IMG/VR virus record: IMGVR_UViG_3300009151_009564
Location: 1 to 64,000 of that record
Strand: one strand, 5' to 3'
From: a virus
Length of the DNA: 64,000 nt
The position numbers and the translations under genes were made by a program. Below the pieces are notes generated by a model. It searched no databases. It had not been told where the DNA came from and saw nothing but the letters and a program-made list of their open reading frames with translations. Of this stretch, positions 26,374-35,100 are shown in pieces (within the stretch, counting starts at the first letter, position 1; every line of letters starts with the position of its first letter).

Positions 26374-27057
26374 TTAGTTTAGTAACTCAATTTTACCACG
26401 ACAAATTTCTTTATAAGTTGCTGTTCTACCGGTCTCATGATCGATAACCACATCTTCTTTTACTCTAAAAGTTCTTTTTTTATCTGACCTTTCAGAGTTT
26501 CCAATTTGGTTATATCTATCAGTATAAGTTTTTTTATTGAATTTTTCTTCTTCAACAACTTTTAACTTTTCTTCAAGTCTTGTCCAAGCGATTAACTCAT
26601 TTTCCTTTTGATTTCTGGTGTCTTGTACCTTAACCTGTGTTCCACTAGGGACATGGGTTAATATGACGCAGGTTTCGACCTTATTGACGTTCTGACCCCC
26701 TTTACCACCACTACGGGTATATTGGCGAGTTACTTTAGAACGGTCAAGTTTGTATTCAAACTTTTTGCTTGGATCAGTTATAGCAACTGTTATTGTAGAT
26801 GTTTGGGTTCTACCGTTTCGTTCAGTAGGTGGGATGCGAATCCATCTATGACATCCTGATTCGTTTTTGTAAAACTTATTTACTCCATCACCGGTTAGTC
26901 AGATAGAAGCATAACCTTCTCTTTGTTCGTAGATTTTACAATCGAACCCTTGGTTTCTTGCTGATTTACAGTAGATGTTTAATGTGTCTATGACTAATAG
27001 TTTAGAGTCACTTCCGCCTTCTCCGGCGCGAATTTCTAGTATAATTTCTTGTTTCAT
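26374..27057 (-). CDS. Class I peptide chain release factor-like protein with in-frame UGA at codon 53
   Basis: The frame runs from ATG 27057 to TAA 26374-26376 (227 codons) and is interrupted only by TGA at 26899-26901. Before it: 52 residues with RAGEGGSDSKLL (as RAGTGGxEA in RF1/RF2). After it, same frame: KNESGCHRWIRIPPTERNGR, the hydrolysis motif SGGKGGQNVNK (GGQ at 120-122), and the QVGSGxRSE-like block YNQIGNSERSDKKRTF. P76-P77-T78 aligns with the PxT codon-recognition motif of RF1 (UAA/UAG). Domain 1 of full RFs is missing. No Met occurs after the UGA, so the GGQ half needs readthrough. UGA is followed by CUA. Alternatives: pseudogene or a sequencing error. Confidence 0.8.
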
Positions 27058-27116
27058 ATTTTTGTAATTTTTTTAGTTAATAAATGGTAAAAAAATTACT
27101 TATGCTACAAGAATGT

Positions 27117-27317
27117 TCATGGATGACCAAAACGGTTGATTCTAGTACGATTGGATTTTAATTGGGATTCTGTTTCAGCGAGTTTAAGCCAGTCTTGGAA
27201 CTTTTTGAACTCTTCAGGACTTAATTTTTCAGCAATAGTATTAGCCACTTCGTTAGTTAAACGAGAGTTGTTACTTATTGTAACCATTTGTGGTAATATT
27301 TCTCTATAATGTCCCAT
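27117..27317 (-). CDS. Small hypothetical protein, 66 aa
   Basis: Helical soluble protein, no family recognised. It precedes the release factor gene by 59 bases on the same strand. It ends with TGA, followed three codons later by an in-frame TAG. A weak TAACTTTA element lies 10 bases upstream on the minus strand. Confidence 0.55.
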   Translation of the reverse strand: MGHYREILPQMVTISNNSRLTNEVANTIAEKLSPEEFKKFQDWLKLAETESQLKSNRTRINRFGHP

Positions 27318-27368
27318 GTTGTAAAGTTATGATTTATATTATATATAAAAAAATTAAAAGGTTAAAAA

Positions 27369-27929
27369 TTAGCCGGTTGGTGGTTTATAATCTGGTTTTA
27401 TTTTTGTTAAAATATGTATTATATCGTATATATCTTTAGTCTGTTTTTTGGGTGTTCCAGATCTTAAAGATGATATTCTTGCTTTTGTTTCAATGATTTC
27501 AAATGGGTGGTGAAATAGAAATCCATCCTTTTCAATCACTATACTGTTATTCAGTGGAAAGAAATCAACATTATATCCTAATTTATAATTAGGATAATAA
27601 CCAAGTAACTCAATCTCTCCTTCCATTCCCGGATATCGGTTATGATATAGCTTTACATCTGGTTTTTCTTTAACCAAGAAGTCAATATCTTCTGGTAGTC
27701 TATCTAATAGTCCAAAAGCATAAAGAGCTGCTGAGCCGGTTAATACAGCCTTTCCTTTCCATTGCTTAATAATACTCCAGTGTTTATGATTCTGTATTAT
27801 ATTTTTTTTTCTTAATCTTTTAAGATCTGGTGTAAATTCTGGGGATTCTCCTAATACCATTGATAATTTTATATCTCTAATATCGGATTCTAAATCTTTT
27901 AGTTGTGGGGGTAAGGTTATATTAATCAT
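27369..27929 (-). CDS. Nucleotidyltransferase-fold protein, 186 aa
   Basis: Pol-beta-type nucleotidyltransferase signature: VLTGSAALYAFGLL with GS, followed by PEDIDFLV (the DxD pair) and a third acidic candidate in YNVDFFPL. C-terminal KDIYDIIHIL resembles AbiEii / MNT-type proteins. Such enzymes transfer NMP to proteins, RNA or small molecules; several are antiphage or toxin components. Here no antitoxin partner is evident. The ATG overlaps the TGA of the upstream 75-aa gene (ATGA). Confidence 0.72.
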   Translation of the reverse strand: MINITLPPQLKDLESDIRDIKLSMVLGESPEFTPDLKRLRKKNIIQNHKHWSIIKQWKGKAVLTGSAALYAFGLLDRLPEDIDFLVKEKPDVKLYHNRYPGMEGEIELLGYYPNYKLGYNVDFFPLNNSIVIEKDGFLFHHPFEIIETKARISSLRSGTPKKQTKDIYDIIHILTKIKPDYKPPTG

Positions 27930-28153
27930 AAAATTTTGCTTATCTGGTTATCTCTGTGTTCGTCTAAAAATATGAAATTTTCTCTAAATGTTGAAGGGGT
28001 CATTATTATACCATTTATATTAGCCATAATAACTTCATCACATAAAAACTCTAAACTATCTAGTCTAAAGTGATACTTCTCTCCCTTTAGGAAAGAATGT
28101 GTTTTACCAATCGTTTCAATCAAAAAATCTTCTATACATAATACTCGTTTCAT
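27926..28153 (-). CDS. Small hypothetical protein, 75 aa
   Basis: Unrecognised; mixed alpha/beta with a possible small-barrel middle. Its TGA overlaps the ATG of the nucleotidyltransferase gene (positions 27926-27929), so the two are likely co-translated; a partner role is possible but unsupported by motif. Confidence 0.6.
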   Translation of the reverse strand: MKRVLCIEDFLIETIGKTHSFLKGEKYHFRLDSLEFLCDEVIMANINGIIMTPSTFRENFIFLDEHRDNQISKIL

Positions 28154-28167
28154 ATAAGACTATGTAT

Positions 28168-28209
28168 AAAAAAAACTGAAGTTGTTTATACAACAACCTC
28201 AGTTTTTTT
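28168..28209 (-). terminator. Terminator overlapping the end of the 191-aa gene
   Basis: Long hairpin with one mismatch: left arm about 28168-28185 (A8 then CTGAAGTTGT), right arm 28193-28209 (ACAACCTCAG then T7). On the minus strand a T run follows, and the last codons of the gene form part of the stem. Confidence 0.75.
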
Positions 28210-28761
28210 AAGTTTTTTTATTACTTCTTTTGCGTTTTTAAAGTTTTCAATTGCTTCTATCGGTGTAGGTATTTTAGCGTATGTTTTTGTAGTCCAATCA
28301 TATCTACCATTTCTTGACTCTTTTGGAGGCATGAAATTGTGAAACTTAACTAAGATTTCATACCATTCCTGTGTATTACTAACCTCATAAATCAACCATT
28401 CACGATGATGTGAAACCAATGTTTTCACGGTGGATTGAGTCATTCCACCCATTTTAAGAAGTCTAACAATTTGTTTAGTTCTTTTTTCATCTGGTTTTAA
28501 CTCTTGTAGTTTACTTCTAAAATCGGTTAAATACTGAACCAAGGTATTATTATCAAGTAATACAGATAATTGTTCATCACGCTCACGAGTTGTTAGAATA
28601 CCTTTTTTAAGGTCACCTGCTTTAGCAGATTCTACAAACTCATAGATTACAACTTCTCTCATATCAGCTTCATTAGCTGCTTCAAGAAATGATCTTTCTG
28701 TTTTATAGTATCGACCTCTGTAATTCCAGAGTTTTTGTGGAAATTTTGATTTTGTTGCCAT
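28186..28761 (-). CDS. Hypothetical protein, 191 aa
   Basis: Not recognised. Basic ends, helical middle; residues 100-135 (LLKMGGMTQSTVKTLVSHHR) resemble a helix-turn-helix and could bind nucleic acid. The ATG overlaps the stop of a 57-aa gene upstream (TAATG at 28759-28763). The terminator is built into its 3' end. Confidence 0.68.
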   Translation of the reverse strand: MATKSKFPQKLWNYRGRYYKTERSFLEAANEADMREVVIYEFVESAKAGDLKKGILTTRERDEQLSVLLDNNTLVQYLTDFRSKLQELKPDEKRTKQIVRLLKMGGMTQSTVKTLVSHHREWLIYEVSNTQEWYEILVKFHNFMPPKESRNGRYDWTTKTYAKIPTPIEAIENFKNAKEVIKKLKKTEVVV

Positions 28762-28934
28762 TAAATTTTACTTAATATTTTTTTGATTTTTTCTATTTTA
28801 TAGAATCTACTAAAATCTATATTAACTCCCATTCCATCATCATGGGGTGAGAATTTTATATTAGCATACTTTTTATTATTTCTTTGAAGACCAATAAATA
28901 GTTGATTCATTAGTCTAATTTCTTCTTCTAACAT
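28761..28934 (-). CDS. Small hypothetical protein, 57 aa
   Basis: Too short for most gene finders: ATG at 28934, TAA at 28761-28763. Translation begins MLEEEIRLMNQLFIGLQ and ends KIKKILSKI. It fills an otherwise empty gap and couples by TAATG to the 191-aa gene, which supports it being real. No family recognised. Confidence 0.6.
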   Translation of the reverse strand: MLEEEIRLMNQLFIGLQRNNKKYANIKFSPHDDGMGVNIDFSRFYKIEKIKKILSKI

Positions 28935-28964
28935 ACTTTACCATATTTAAATTATATAAAGAAT

Positions 28965-29684
28965 TCAACTAAAGTTTAGTTCTTTTATTCTATTCCTAAT
29001 AACAAAAACTGATTTATTTATTAATACAGACATTTGTTTGGGTGTTAACCCATCATTAATCATTTCTCTCAATTTATCCTCATCTATACTAACATATCTA
29101 GAAGCTTTTTTACCGGTTCTATAACTTGCCTTCTCACTAATGAGTTTTTTTGTTTCATCTTTTTGTGATCTACCAAACATTCCATTTTTATTACCACCAT
29201 GTACTTTTTTATGTTTCTCAACATAATCAATCATTTTTTTATCTGCCTCTTCAATGCCATATAATTCAACCCATTTATTATATAAAGATATACCGTACAT
29301 AGGATTTTTTGTCCCACTAACTGAATTTCTTATTTTTTCAATTGTTTCTGGTTTATGTTTTATTAATTTGTTTGATGAAATTGTACTATTTCTACCACCT
29401 TTTTGAAGATTGTATCCATACATTGGATCACTTGATCTATAGTAGTCAATCCAATATTTTTCTCTTTCGTTTAATAATTCGAAAATATTTTCACCATCTA
29501 TTGTCTCTAGTATTGAAAATTCAAATTTATGTTTGAGTAATGCTCTGTGAAAGTAAGTTTTAGATCCACTTTTGGAGTGGTACATGTGTTCCCTTTCTCT
29601 TATTTTAAGATCTTTTTTTGTCTGTCCGATGTAGTATTTGTTTTCACAAATACAAAATGCGTAATATATAATTCCATATTCCAT
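28965..29684 (-). CDS. GIY-YIG homing endonuclease with NUMOD3 motifs, 239 aa
   Basis: N-terminal GIY-YIG nuclease domain (residues 1-95: GIIYYAF, NKYYIGQT, R..EH, and E72 of the EREKYWI block), then NUMOD3 DNA-binding motifs (KNPMYG at about 125, KNGMFGRS at about 168) and a C-terminal helix-turn-helix (LTPKQMSVLINKSVFVIRNR). This is the layout of T4 Seg / I-TevI-type free-standing endonucleases. A TTTAATATATA motif lies 21 bases upstream within a hairpin loop. Confidence 0.9.
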   Translation of the reverse strand: MEYGIIYYAFCICENKYYIGQTKKDLKIREREHMYHSKSGSKTYFHRALLKHKFEFSILETIDGENIFELLNEREKYWIDYYRSSDPMYGYNLQKGGRNSTISSNKLIKHKPETIEKIRNSVSGTKNPMYGISLYNKWVELYGIEEADKKMIDYVEKHKKVHGGNKNGMFGRSQKDETKKLISEKASYRTGKKASRYVSIDEDKLREMINDGLTPKQMSVLINKSVFVIRNRIKELNFS

Positions 29685-29690
29685 AAATAT

Positions 29691-29739
29691 TAAGTTCTTT
29701 TCCAGTATATATTAAAAATATAAACTGGAAAAGAACTTA
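29691..29739. terminator. 16-bp perfect hairpin with promoter motif in its loop
   Basis: TAAGTTCTTTTCCAGT (29691-29706) and its exact complement (29724-29739) enclose a 17-base AT loop. It sits after the RNA ligase stop (minus strand) and before the GIY-YIG gene. Stem size suggests termination or RNA processing; no long T tract follows. Confidence 0.7.
29706..29716 (-). promoter_or_regulatory. Phage-type promoter motif inside hairpin loop
   Basis: Exact minus-strand TTTAATATATA, 21 bases before the GIY-YIG ATG. Confidence 0.45.
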
Positions 29740-29744
29740 AATGT

Positions 29745-30836
29745 TTATGAAATCTCATCACCCGTCTCCTTATAGGCTGGGTTAATAATCTTCAACCTAA
29801 GTGGAGTACCATCAACAGCTTTCCTATCGATATATGGACGAATTACTACGCCTTCACGAATATGAAGTGTCTTACCAGACACAAGTTCCATTCCCTTACA
29901 AAGGTCAACTACTTCTTTTGGAAGAAGGTAATCAATCTTTGTCTTGTGAATACCCTTTTCTGGATCAGAATAGATAACCACTTCTTTCTTATCAAGAGTA
30001 AGAGTACCATCGAATACTATAGGGACCCACATAGTCTTAAATACTTCCGGAACCATATCGTAAGGGATAGAATCCCCATTGAACCTAATGTCGAATAGAC
30101 GAGCTGTTGGTTTTGTTTGTCCGTAAGAGTATCCAGATTGAATAGGTACTACTTCACCAAATACCTGAATAATGCCCATACCAGACCAGTTAGACTTAAT
30201 CTTATTAACCAATCCGTCATTTTTAGCAGCTTCCCAGTAAGAGTTACCCTCAGCATCTTCGAGAACTAAACCCTTTTTAAGTTGTCCTTTAGACGATACA
30301 ATAGTTTCTCCGGTCTCAAGGTTATGAGCTAGGATGAACTGAGAACCGTGTACTTTTTCGGTAATGACTACCCTTTCACCATCGATAAGTTCGTTAACAT
30401 AAACACCAGCGTGTTCACAATCGTGATGACCGATGAAAGGCATATCGAATGATTTAACCTTACCAGCAAGTTGAGCTGGGATTGGTGGTTCGTACTTGGT
30501 AATACCAAGTAGTTCAGCAACATCTTCGTCCAGACTGATCTGATCGAAATTTGGTACAAGAGAGTTTGGAATGATAATACCACTTGAGATTTCACCACGA
30601 AGGCGAACTGCTTTAACACGGTCTTTGTTAGGACCGCTAAGGTACTTCTCGTATTCGGTTTTAAGTTGTCCGGTAAGTACAGACTTTTCCGGTGCGAAGA
30701 TAACTTCGTCACCATCGTTATAAAGTCCTTTCTGGACTACTACTTGGTATGATCCAACACGACCCAACATTAGGGCATCTGCGTTTGGATGTGTAAAAAG
30801 TGCGATTTTTTGTTTTGATACTCTGAAATTACTCAT
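29745..30836 (-). CDS. RNA ligase (Rnl2/DraRnl-like), 363 aa
   Basis: Covalent nucleotidyltransferase: motif I KVHG with nucleophile K161 (VITEKVHGSQFIL), motif IIIa-like IIQVFGEVV (about 224), motif IV REGVVIRP (about 328), motif V LRLKIINPAYK (about 350). An N-terminal beta-rich domain (1-130) precedes the ligase core, as in the DraRnl/Rnl5 group. Likely repairs nicked RNA, for example tRNA cut by host defence nucleases. No polynucleotide kinase partner is in the window. Codon use is somewhat more GC-rich than structural genes. A host-type promoter lies at 30855-30886. Confidence 0.9.
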   Translation of the reverse strand: MSNFRVSKQKIALFTHPNADALMLGRVGSYQVVVQKGLYNDGDEVIFAPEKSVLTGQLKTEYEKYLSGPNKDRVKAVRLRGEISSGIIIPNSLVPNFDQISLDEDVAELLGITKYEPPIPAQLAGKVKSFDMPFIGHHDCEHAGVYVNELIDGERVVITEKVHGSQFILAHNLETGETIVSSKGQLKKGLVLEDAEGNSYWEAAKNDGLVNKIKSNWSGMGIIQVFGEVVPIQSGYSYGQTKPTARLFDIRFNGDSIPYDMVPEVFKTMWVPIVFDGTLTLDKKEVVIYSDPEKGIHKTKIDYLLPKEVVDLCKGMELVSGKTLHIREGVVIRPYIDRKAVDGTPLRLKIINPAYKETGDEIS

Positions 30837-30854
30837 TAGATACTTTTATTTCTA

Positions 30855-30886
30855 CAAAAATAGGAAAAATACTCTAATCTTCCAAA
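30855..30886 (-). promoter_or_regulatory. Host-type promoter of the RNA ligase gene
   Basis: Minus-strand TTTG (30883-30886), 20-bp spacer, TATTTTTG (30855-30862), followed by an 18-base leader to the ATG at 30836. Confidence 0.65.
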
Positions 30887-30972
30887 ATAATTTGGAGATT
30901 TTATTATATTTCTACATAGACATATTGGATTAAAAAATGACTTTCTGGAAATAATATATAATAAAAAACAAT

Positions 30973-32139
30973 ATGTGGTTAAAAGAGGAGGAAGAATATT
31001 TACTTAGTTATTATTCTTCGATTGATAATATAATCTTGGAAAAAAAATTAAATAAAAATATAGGTTGTATAGTCAGAAAAGCTAATTCAATGGGATTGAG
31101 GAAGTCAAAAGAGTATATCTCATTAATGAAGAGGAAAATAAACCCAAAATTATATTGGAATGATCGTGATTTGGATTATTTAGTCAATAATTATAAACAA
31201 AAAAGTAATAGTGAAATATCTGATTATCTTAAAAAAACGAAAAGATCTGTTTGTAGAAAATTAAAAGAGCTAAATTTAAGAAGGACAAAGGATGAAAAAG
31301 ACTTAATAACATCAAGATTTTGTAAAAAATCAGGACGTGATTTAAATTTTGAATTCGTTAAGAATGAAGCTCTCAAATATTCCAGTAAACAAGAATTTTA
31401 TATATTAGATTCTGGTTCCTATTCAGCATCCATTCGTAATGGATGGTATGATGAAATATGTAAACACATGAGGAAGAAAAAACAAAGTATTCCCCAATTG
31501 ATGTTAAAAGATATTTTAGAAAAAATTCTAAAAACCGAATGTAGTTTTAATAATAGAAAAATTATATACCCAAAAGAAATTGATTGTTATTTTGAGGAAT
31601 ATAAAATGGGATTTGAATATGACGGAAGATATTTTCACTCTAGTCCGGATATTGAAAAAATAAAAATTTGTGAGAATAAAGGATTAAAAATATTCATAAT
31701 AGATGAGAATAATGATATTTATAGAAATTATGAAAGAAATATAAAAACTCAACTAATTAAAATATTACCTGAGATAAATAAAATTACTAATTTAAGTATA
31801 AATATAAATGATATTATAGAATATAAACCTGTCATCAAATTTGATGATGTGTTGGATTGTGAAGAAATAGAATTTGTTTTTGGTAAAAAAATGTCTTTAA
31901 TAAAATCGGAAAATGTTTCGTTATACAATAGATTAAAAAGGTATAAATTTAATATTTCTGATTTAGGTATAATAAATGATGATAAGAAAATAAAAAAGTT
32001 TAAATCTCTAGAAGATTATATGTTTTTTTTAAAAAAAACATATAATTCTTTTACGGAGGCTTCAAAAATCGAACATGTTTATAGAAATGCTATAAAATAT
32101 AATATTAGTATATTAGAAATTAAATCCATATGGACTTAG
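30973..32139 (+). CDS. Homing endonuclease, EDxHD/VSR-like, 388 aa
   Basis: Order of parts: two Myb/SANT-like helical repeats at about 1-45 and 57-100 (WLKEEEEYLL, WNDRDLDYLV), one KYSSKQEFYILDSGSYSASI repeat near 137-156, then a PD-(D/E)XK-type nuclease core YPKEIDCYFEEYKMGFEYDG with downstream FHSSPD and IFIID, as in the EDxHD homing endonucleases related to VSR repair nucleases. The C-terminal 130 residues are unassigned. Strongly A-rich codons, unlike the flanking RNA ligase. Inserted between the RNA ligase and the tail protein gene. Confidence 0.8.
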   Translation: MWLKEEEEYLLSYYSSIDNIILEKKLNKNIGCIVRKANSMGLRKSKEYISLMKRKINPKLYWNDRDLDYLVNNYKQKSNSEISDYLKKTKRSVCRKLKELNLRRTKDEKDLITSRFCKKSGRDLNFEFVKNEALKYSSKQEFYILDSGSYSASIRNGWYDEICKHMRKKKQSIPQLMLKDILEKILKTECSFNNRKIIYPKEIDCYFEEYKMGFEYDGRYFHSSPDIEKIKICENKGLKIFIIDENNDIYRNYERNIKTQLIKILPEINKITNLSININDIIEYKPVIKFDDVLDCEEIEFVFGKKMSLIKSENVSLYNRLKRYKFNISDLGIINDDKKIKKFKSLEDYMFFLKKTYNSFTEASKIEHVYRNAIKYNISILEIKSIWT

Positions 32140-32142
32140 ACA

Positions 32143-32153
32143 TTTAATATATA
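32143..32153 (+). promoter_or_regulatory. Phage-type promoter motif of the 2236-aa virion gene
   Basis: Exact TTTAATATATA, 22 bases before the ATG at 32176, leaving room for a short leader. Confidence 0.5.
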
Positions 32154-32175
32154 ATCAAAAGAATAGAAAGTTTTA

Positions 32176-35100
32176 ATGGCATCAACATTATTTTCAAAAC
32201 CTATAGTATCTAAAATACCTACATCGACTTTAACTAAAAATACGACTTATTTAAAATCTATTGCTAATAAGCAAAGTAAGTTCTATAGTTCAAAGATCCT
32301 TAATTATGTTGAGCCTGTTAATATTGGTTCTTTTGTAAAAACTGCGTTTTGGAGCGAGATCAATACTAATTTTAACTATGGTGATACTGTATTTATAATC
32401 AATGGTAATTATGACTCTGATAGTCTAATATCAGTTGATAAATATGCTCCAAATACAACTGGATATAAAGTATTGGGAGTTGACGGATGTAAGATCATCT
32501 TGGATATTGATTATACAGGAGTTCTTCCATTTCAAGATACAGATGTTGAGCAATATATTAAAGTAAATCATATCTCTTCTCAAAGACAGTTTGATTATAT
32601 CAATAGTATATTAACTCCTATTAATGTTACTCCATTTAGTGGAATGTATTCAAAATTCTTTGGTAACGTTCCTTATGGTAGTTTGACTGCTTCATTATAT
32701 ACAAATGATATAATATTTTCTTCTGGTACTTTTAGTGGAAACACATCTTATAGTGGTATAGGAGTAGGTTTTTTTGTTAGGGATGATTCATCAACTAATA
32801 CATGGGTAAACATTACTTCTCAATTTTTAGATAATAGATTAGGTGGTGTTAATCCAGACTATACAAACGATGGTAGAATTTATATTGTTGGTGAGGATTT
32901 CACATACAATGGTACTGATTATAAACAAAGATTGGTATATGAAGACGTTAATAATAAATGGATTATAGACACGGTTTATAAACAACCAATAATATCTAAG
33001 TTAAATTTTAGATATGGTACATTTAAGGGAACACATAATGATGGTGTATTTGGTAGTGAGAATAAAGTCGCAACGTGGAATAATGCGACTTGGAATTCTG
33101 GTATATTAACAAATGCCACATGGAAGTCGGGTTCAATGAACTCAAAGTCTAATACCGGAGACCGTTCATATTATTCACATTTAAAAAATGGTAAACCAGT
33201 TCAAACATCGGATGTTTCAAATAACAATGGTTATGGGTATAACTTTATAATAGATTCTGATGTTCAGGGTGGTACATTTTTAAATGGGTTATTTGACAAC
33301 TGTAATATAGGTTTATCAAGTACTTTTTCTGCCCTTGATTCTTACTTTGGTATTACTCAATCACCTAGTGTTTCTATTAAGAAAGGACAGTATACTCTTT
33401 GTAATATAACTGACTCAAGTCTATTAAATGGTTTATTTACTAATACGGATATAAACAATACTAATATTGTAAACTCCAAGATAGTTAATAGTCAACTTAA
33501 TAAGAGTACAGTTGATACAAGTGACTATAACTCTGATAGTGGTATACAAGTAATAGGTGCTGATATATGGTCATATGATTCAAATCCTGGTATTTCTGGT
33601 ATATCTCCAGATATATCTACTACAATAAGAGGTATTTTAAAACTTTACATATCTGCGAAAGATTTATTTAAGTTAATCCCCGGTGATAGTTTTTATATAA
33701 CTAAACTAAATAAGGATTATGTATTATCGTCATTAACAAATGATCAAAAAGTTTATTTGCCAATAGAAACAAGATATACTTTAGATACTTATTTTGATTC
33801 AAGTTTAAGCTCTAAGACTATAACAGTTAGTTTAAAGACTAAAATGGATAATATATGGAAGACTTATGTTACTGGTACAACAACTACTGTTAATACATTA
33901 GTATCAAATAGTCAAGTATATGATTCAATTGATATTGATTGTAGTGATTTTGGATATTACTATTCTACATCAGGTAATCCAGTTTATAAGTCGTCTATCC
34001 TAGGTCCAATTAATCTATCTGATGTTAATAACTTATTTTCTAATACTTATTTATATGACTCTGATTTTAAAGATGGTATTTTCAATAACTCTAATTGGAT
34101 TAGTGGTAATAACTTAAACTATCAACAAAACCAAATTAAGAATCTTACGTCTGATGTATTAGACATTTCTTTATACACTTCATTAGATTCATTTATAGTT
34201 AAACTAAACTATGATCCAATGAATAGTGCTTATTCTATTCCTAGTTTTGATACTATTAACGGTGAGTATGTTTGGTTAAATAATATTACATATGTAAATG
34301 GTACTTTTAGTGTATCACTTGATGGTAGATATAAAGTTAACGGTTTGGATAGTCATCTTCCACCATTTATTGCTCCTTACTGGGTTTCTTTAAGATTGTT
34401 CCCACAAGACACTACAATGTCTGCTTTGGGGGTTACATCTAGTGCGGGATCTTATAAGGTAATAGGTGCTGAAAATAATACTTATGCTTCTATTGATAAG
34501 TTTATCATAAAGAACTCTACAATAAGTTCTGGTTTATTTAAGAAAACTGGTATTGTAAATAGTATAGTATCAAGTAATGAATTTGATAATACTGATACCA
34601 ATTTGGTAATATCAAATAATAACATACTTAGGTTTATTAATATTATATTCAGTACCAATAAAAATACTATTAATGATGGTGTTATTTATAAGTCACACGT
34701 AATAAACACAACTTGGAATAATGGTGTTCTATTCAATAGTATTTGGAATGGTCCTTTATTTAGTAATGGGGTTGTTAAATCAAGTTATTGGTTAAATGGT
34801 ACATTTAATAGTGGTAAGTTTTATGATAGTGGATTAACATCCTCTATTGTTCTTGATTATGACTCTGTATCAAGATATCAAGCTTGGTTAAATGGTACAT
34901 TTAGTATAGGTGAGTTTTATAACTCAGTCTGGTTAAATGGTACTTTTAATAATGGTCGTTTATATAAGTCAACATGGTATGGTGGTATATGGAATAATGG
35001 AGTATTAGGTTCTAATAATCTTAGTTTATCTGATACTACATTTGGTACACTTGCTCCTCTTCCTTATTCAGCTACGGTGAGTTATTGGAATAATGGTATA

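Noticed and set aside
26899-26901. Genome-wide reassignment of UGA to a sense codon
   Set aside because: About a fifth of the genes here end in TGA, several as ATGA overlaps with the next start (20629, 48470, 57246, 61686), and the tail fibre gene ends TGA TAA. No UGA-reading tRNA was seen in the window.
26890-26910. prfB-style +1 frameshift in the release factor gene
   Set aside because: The +1 frame after the UGA reads GAC then TAA and stops at once, while the zero frame continues with all conserved motifs. No Shine-Dalgarno-like stimulator is visible upstream.
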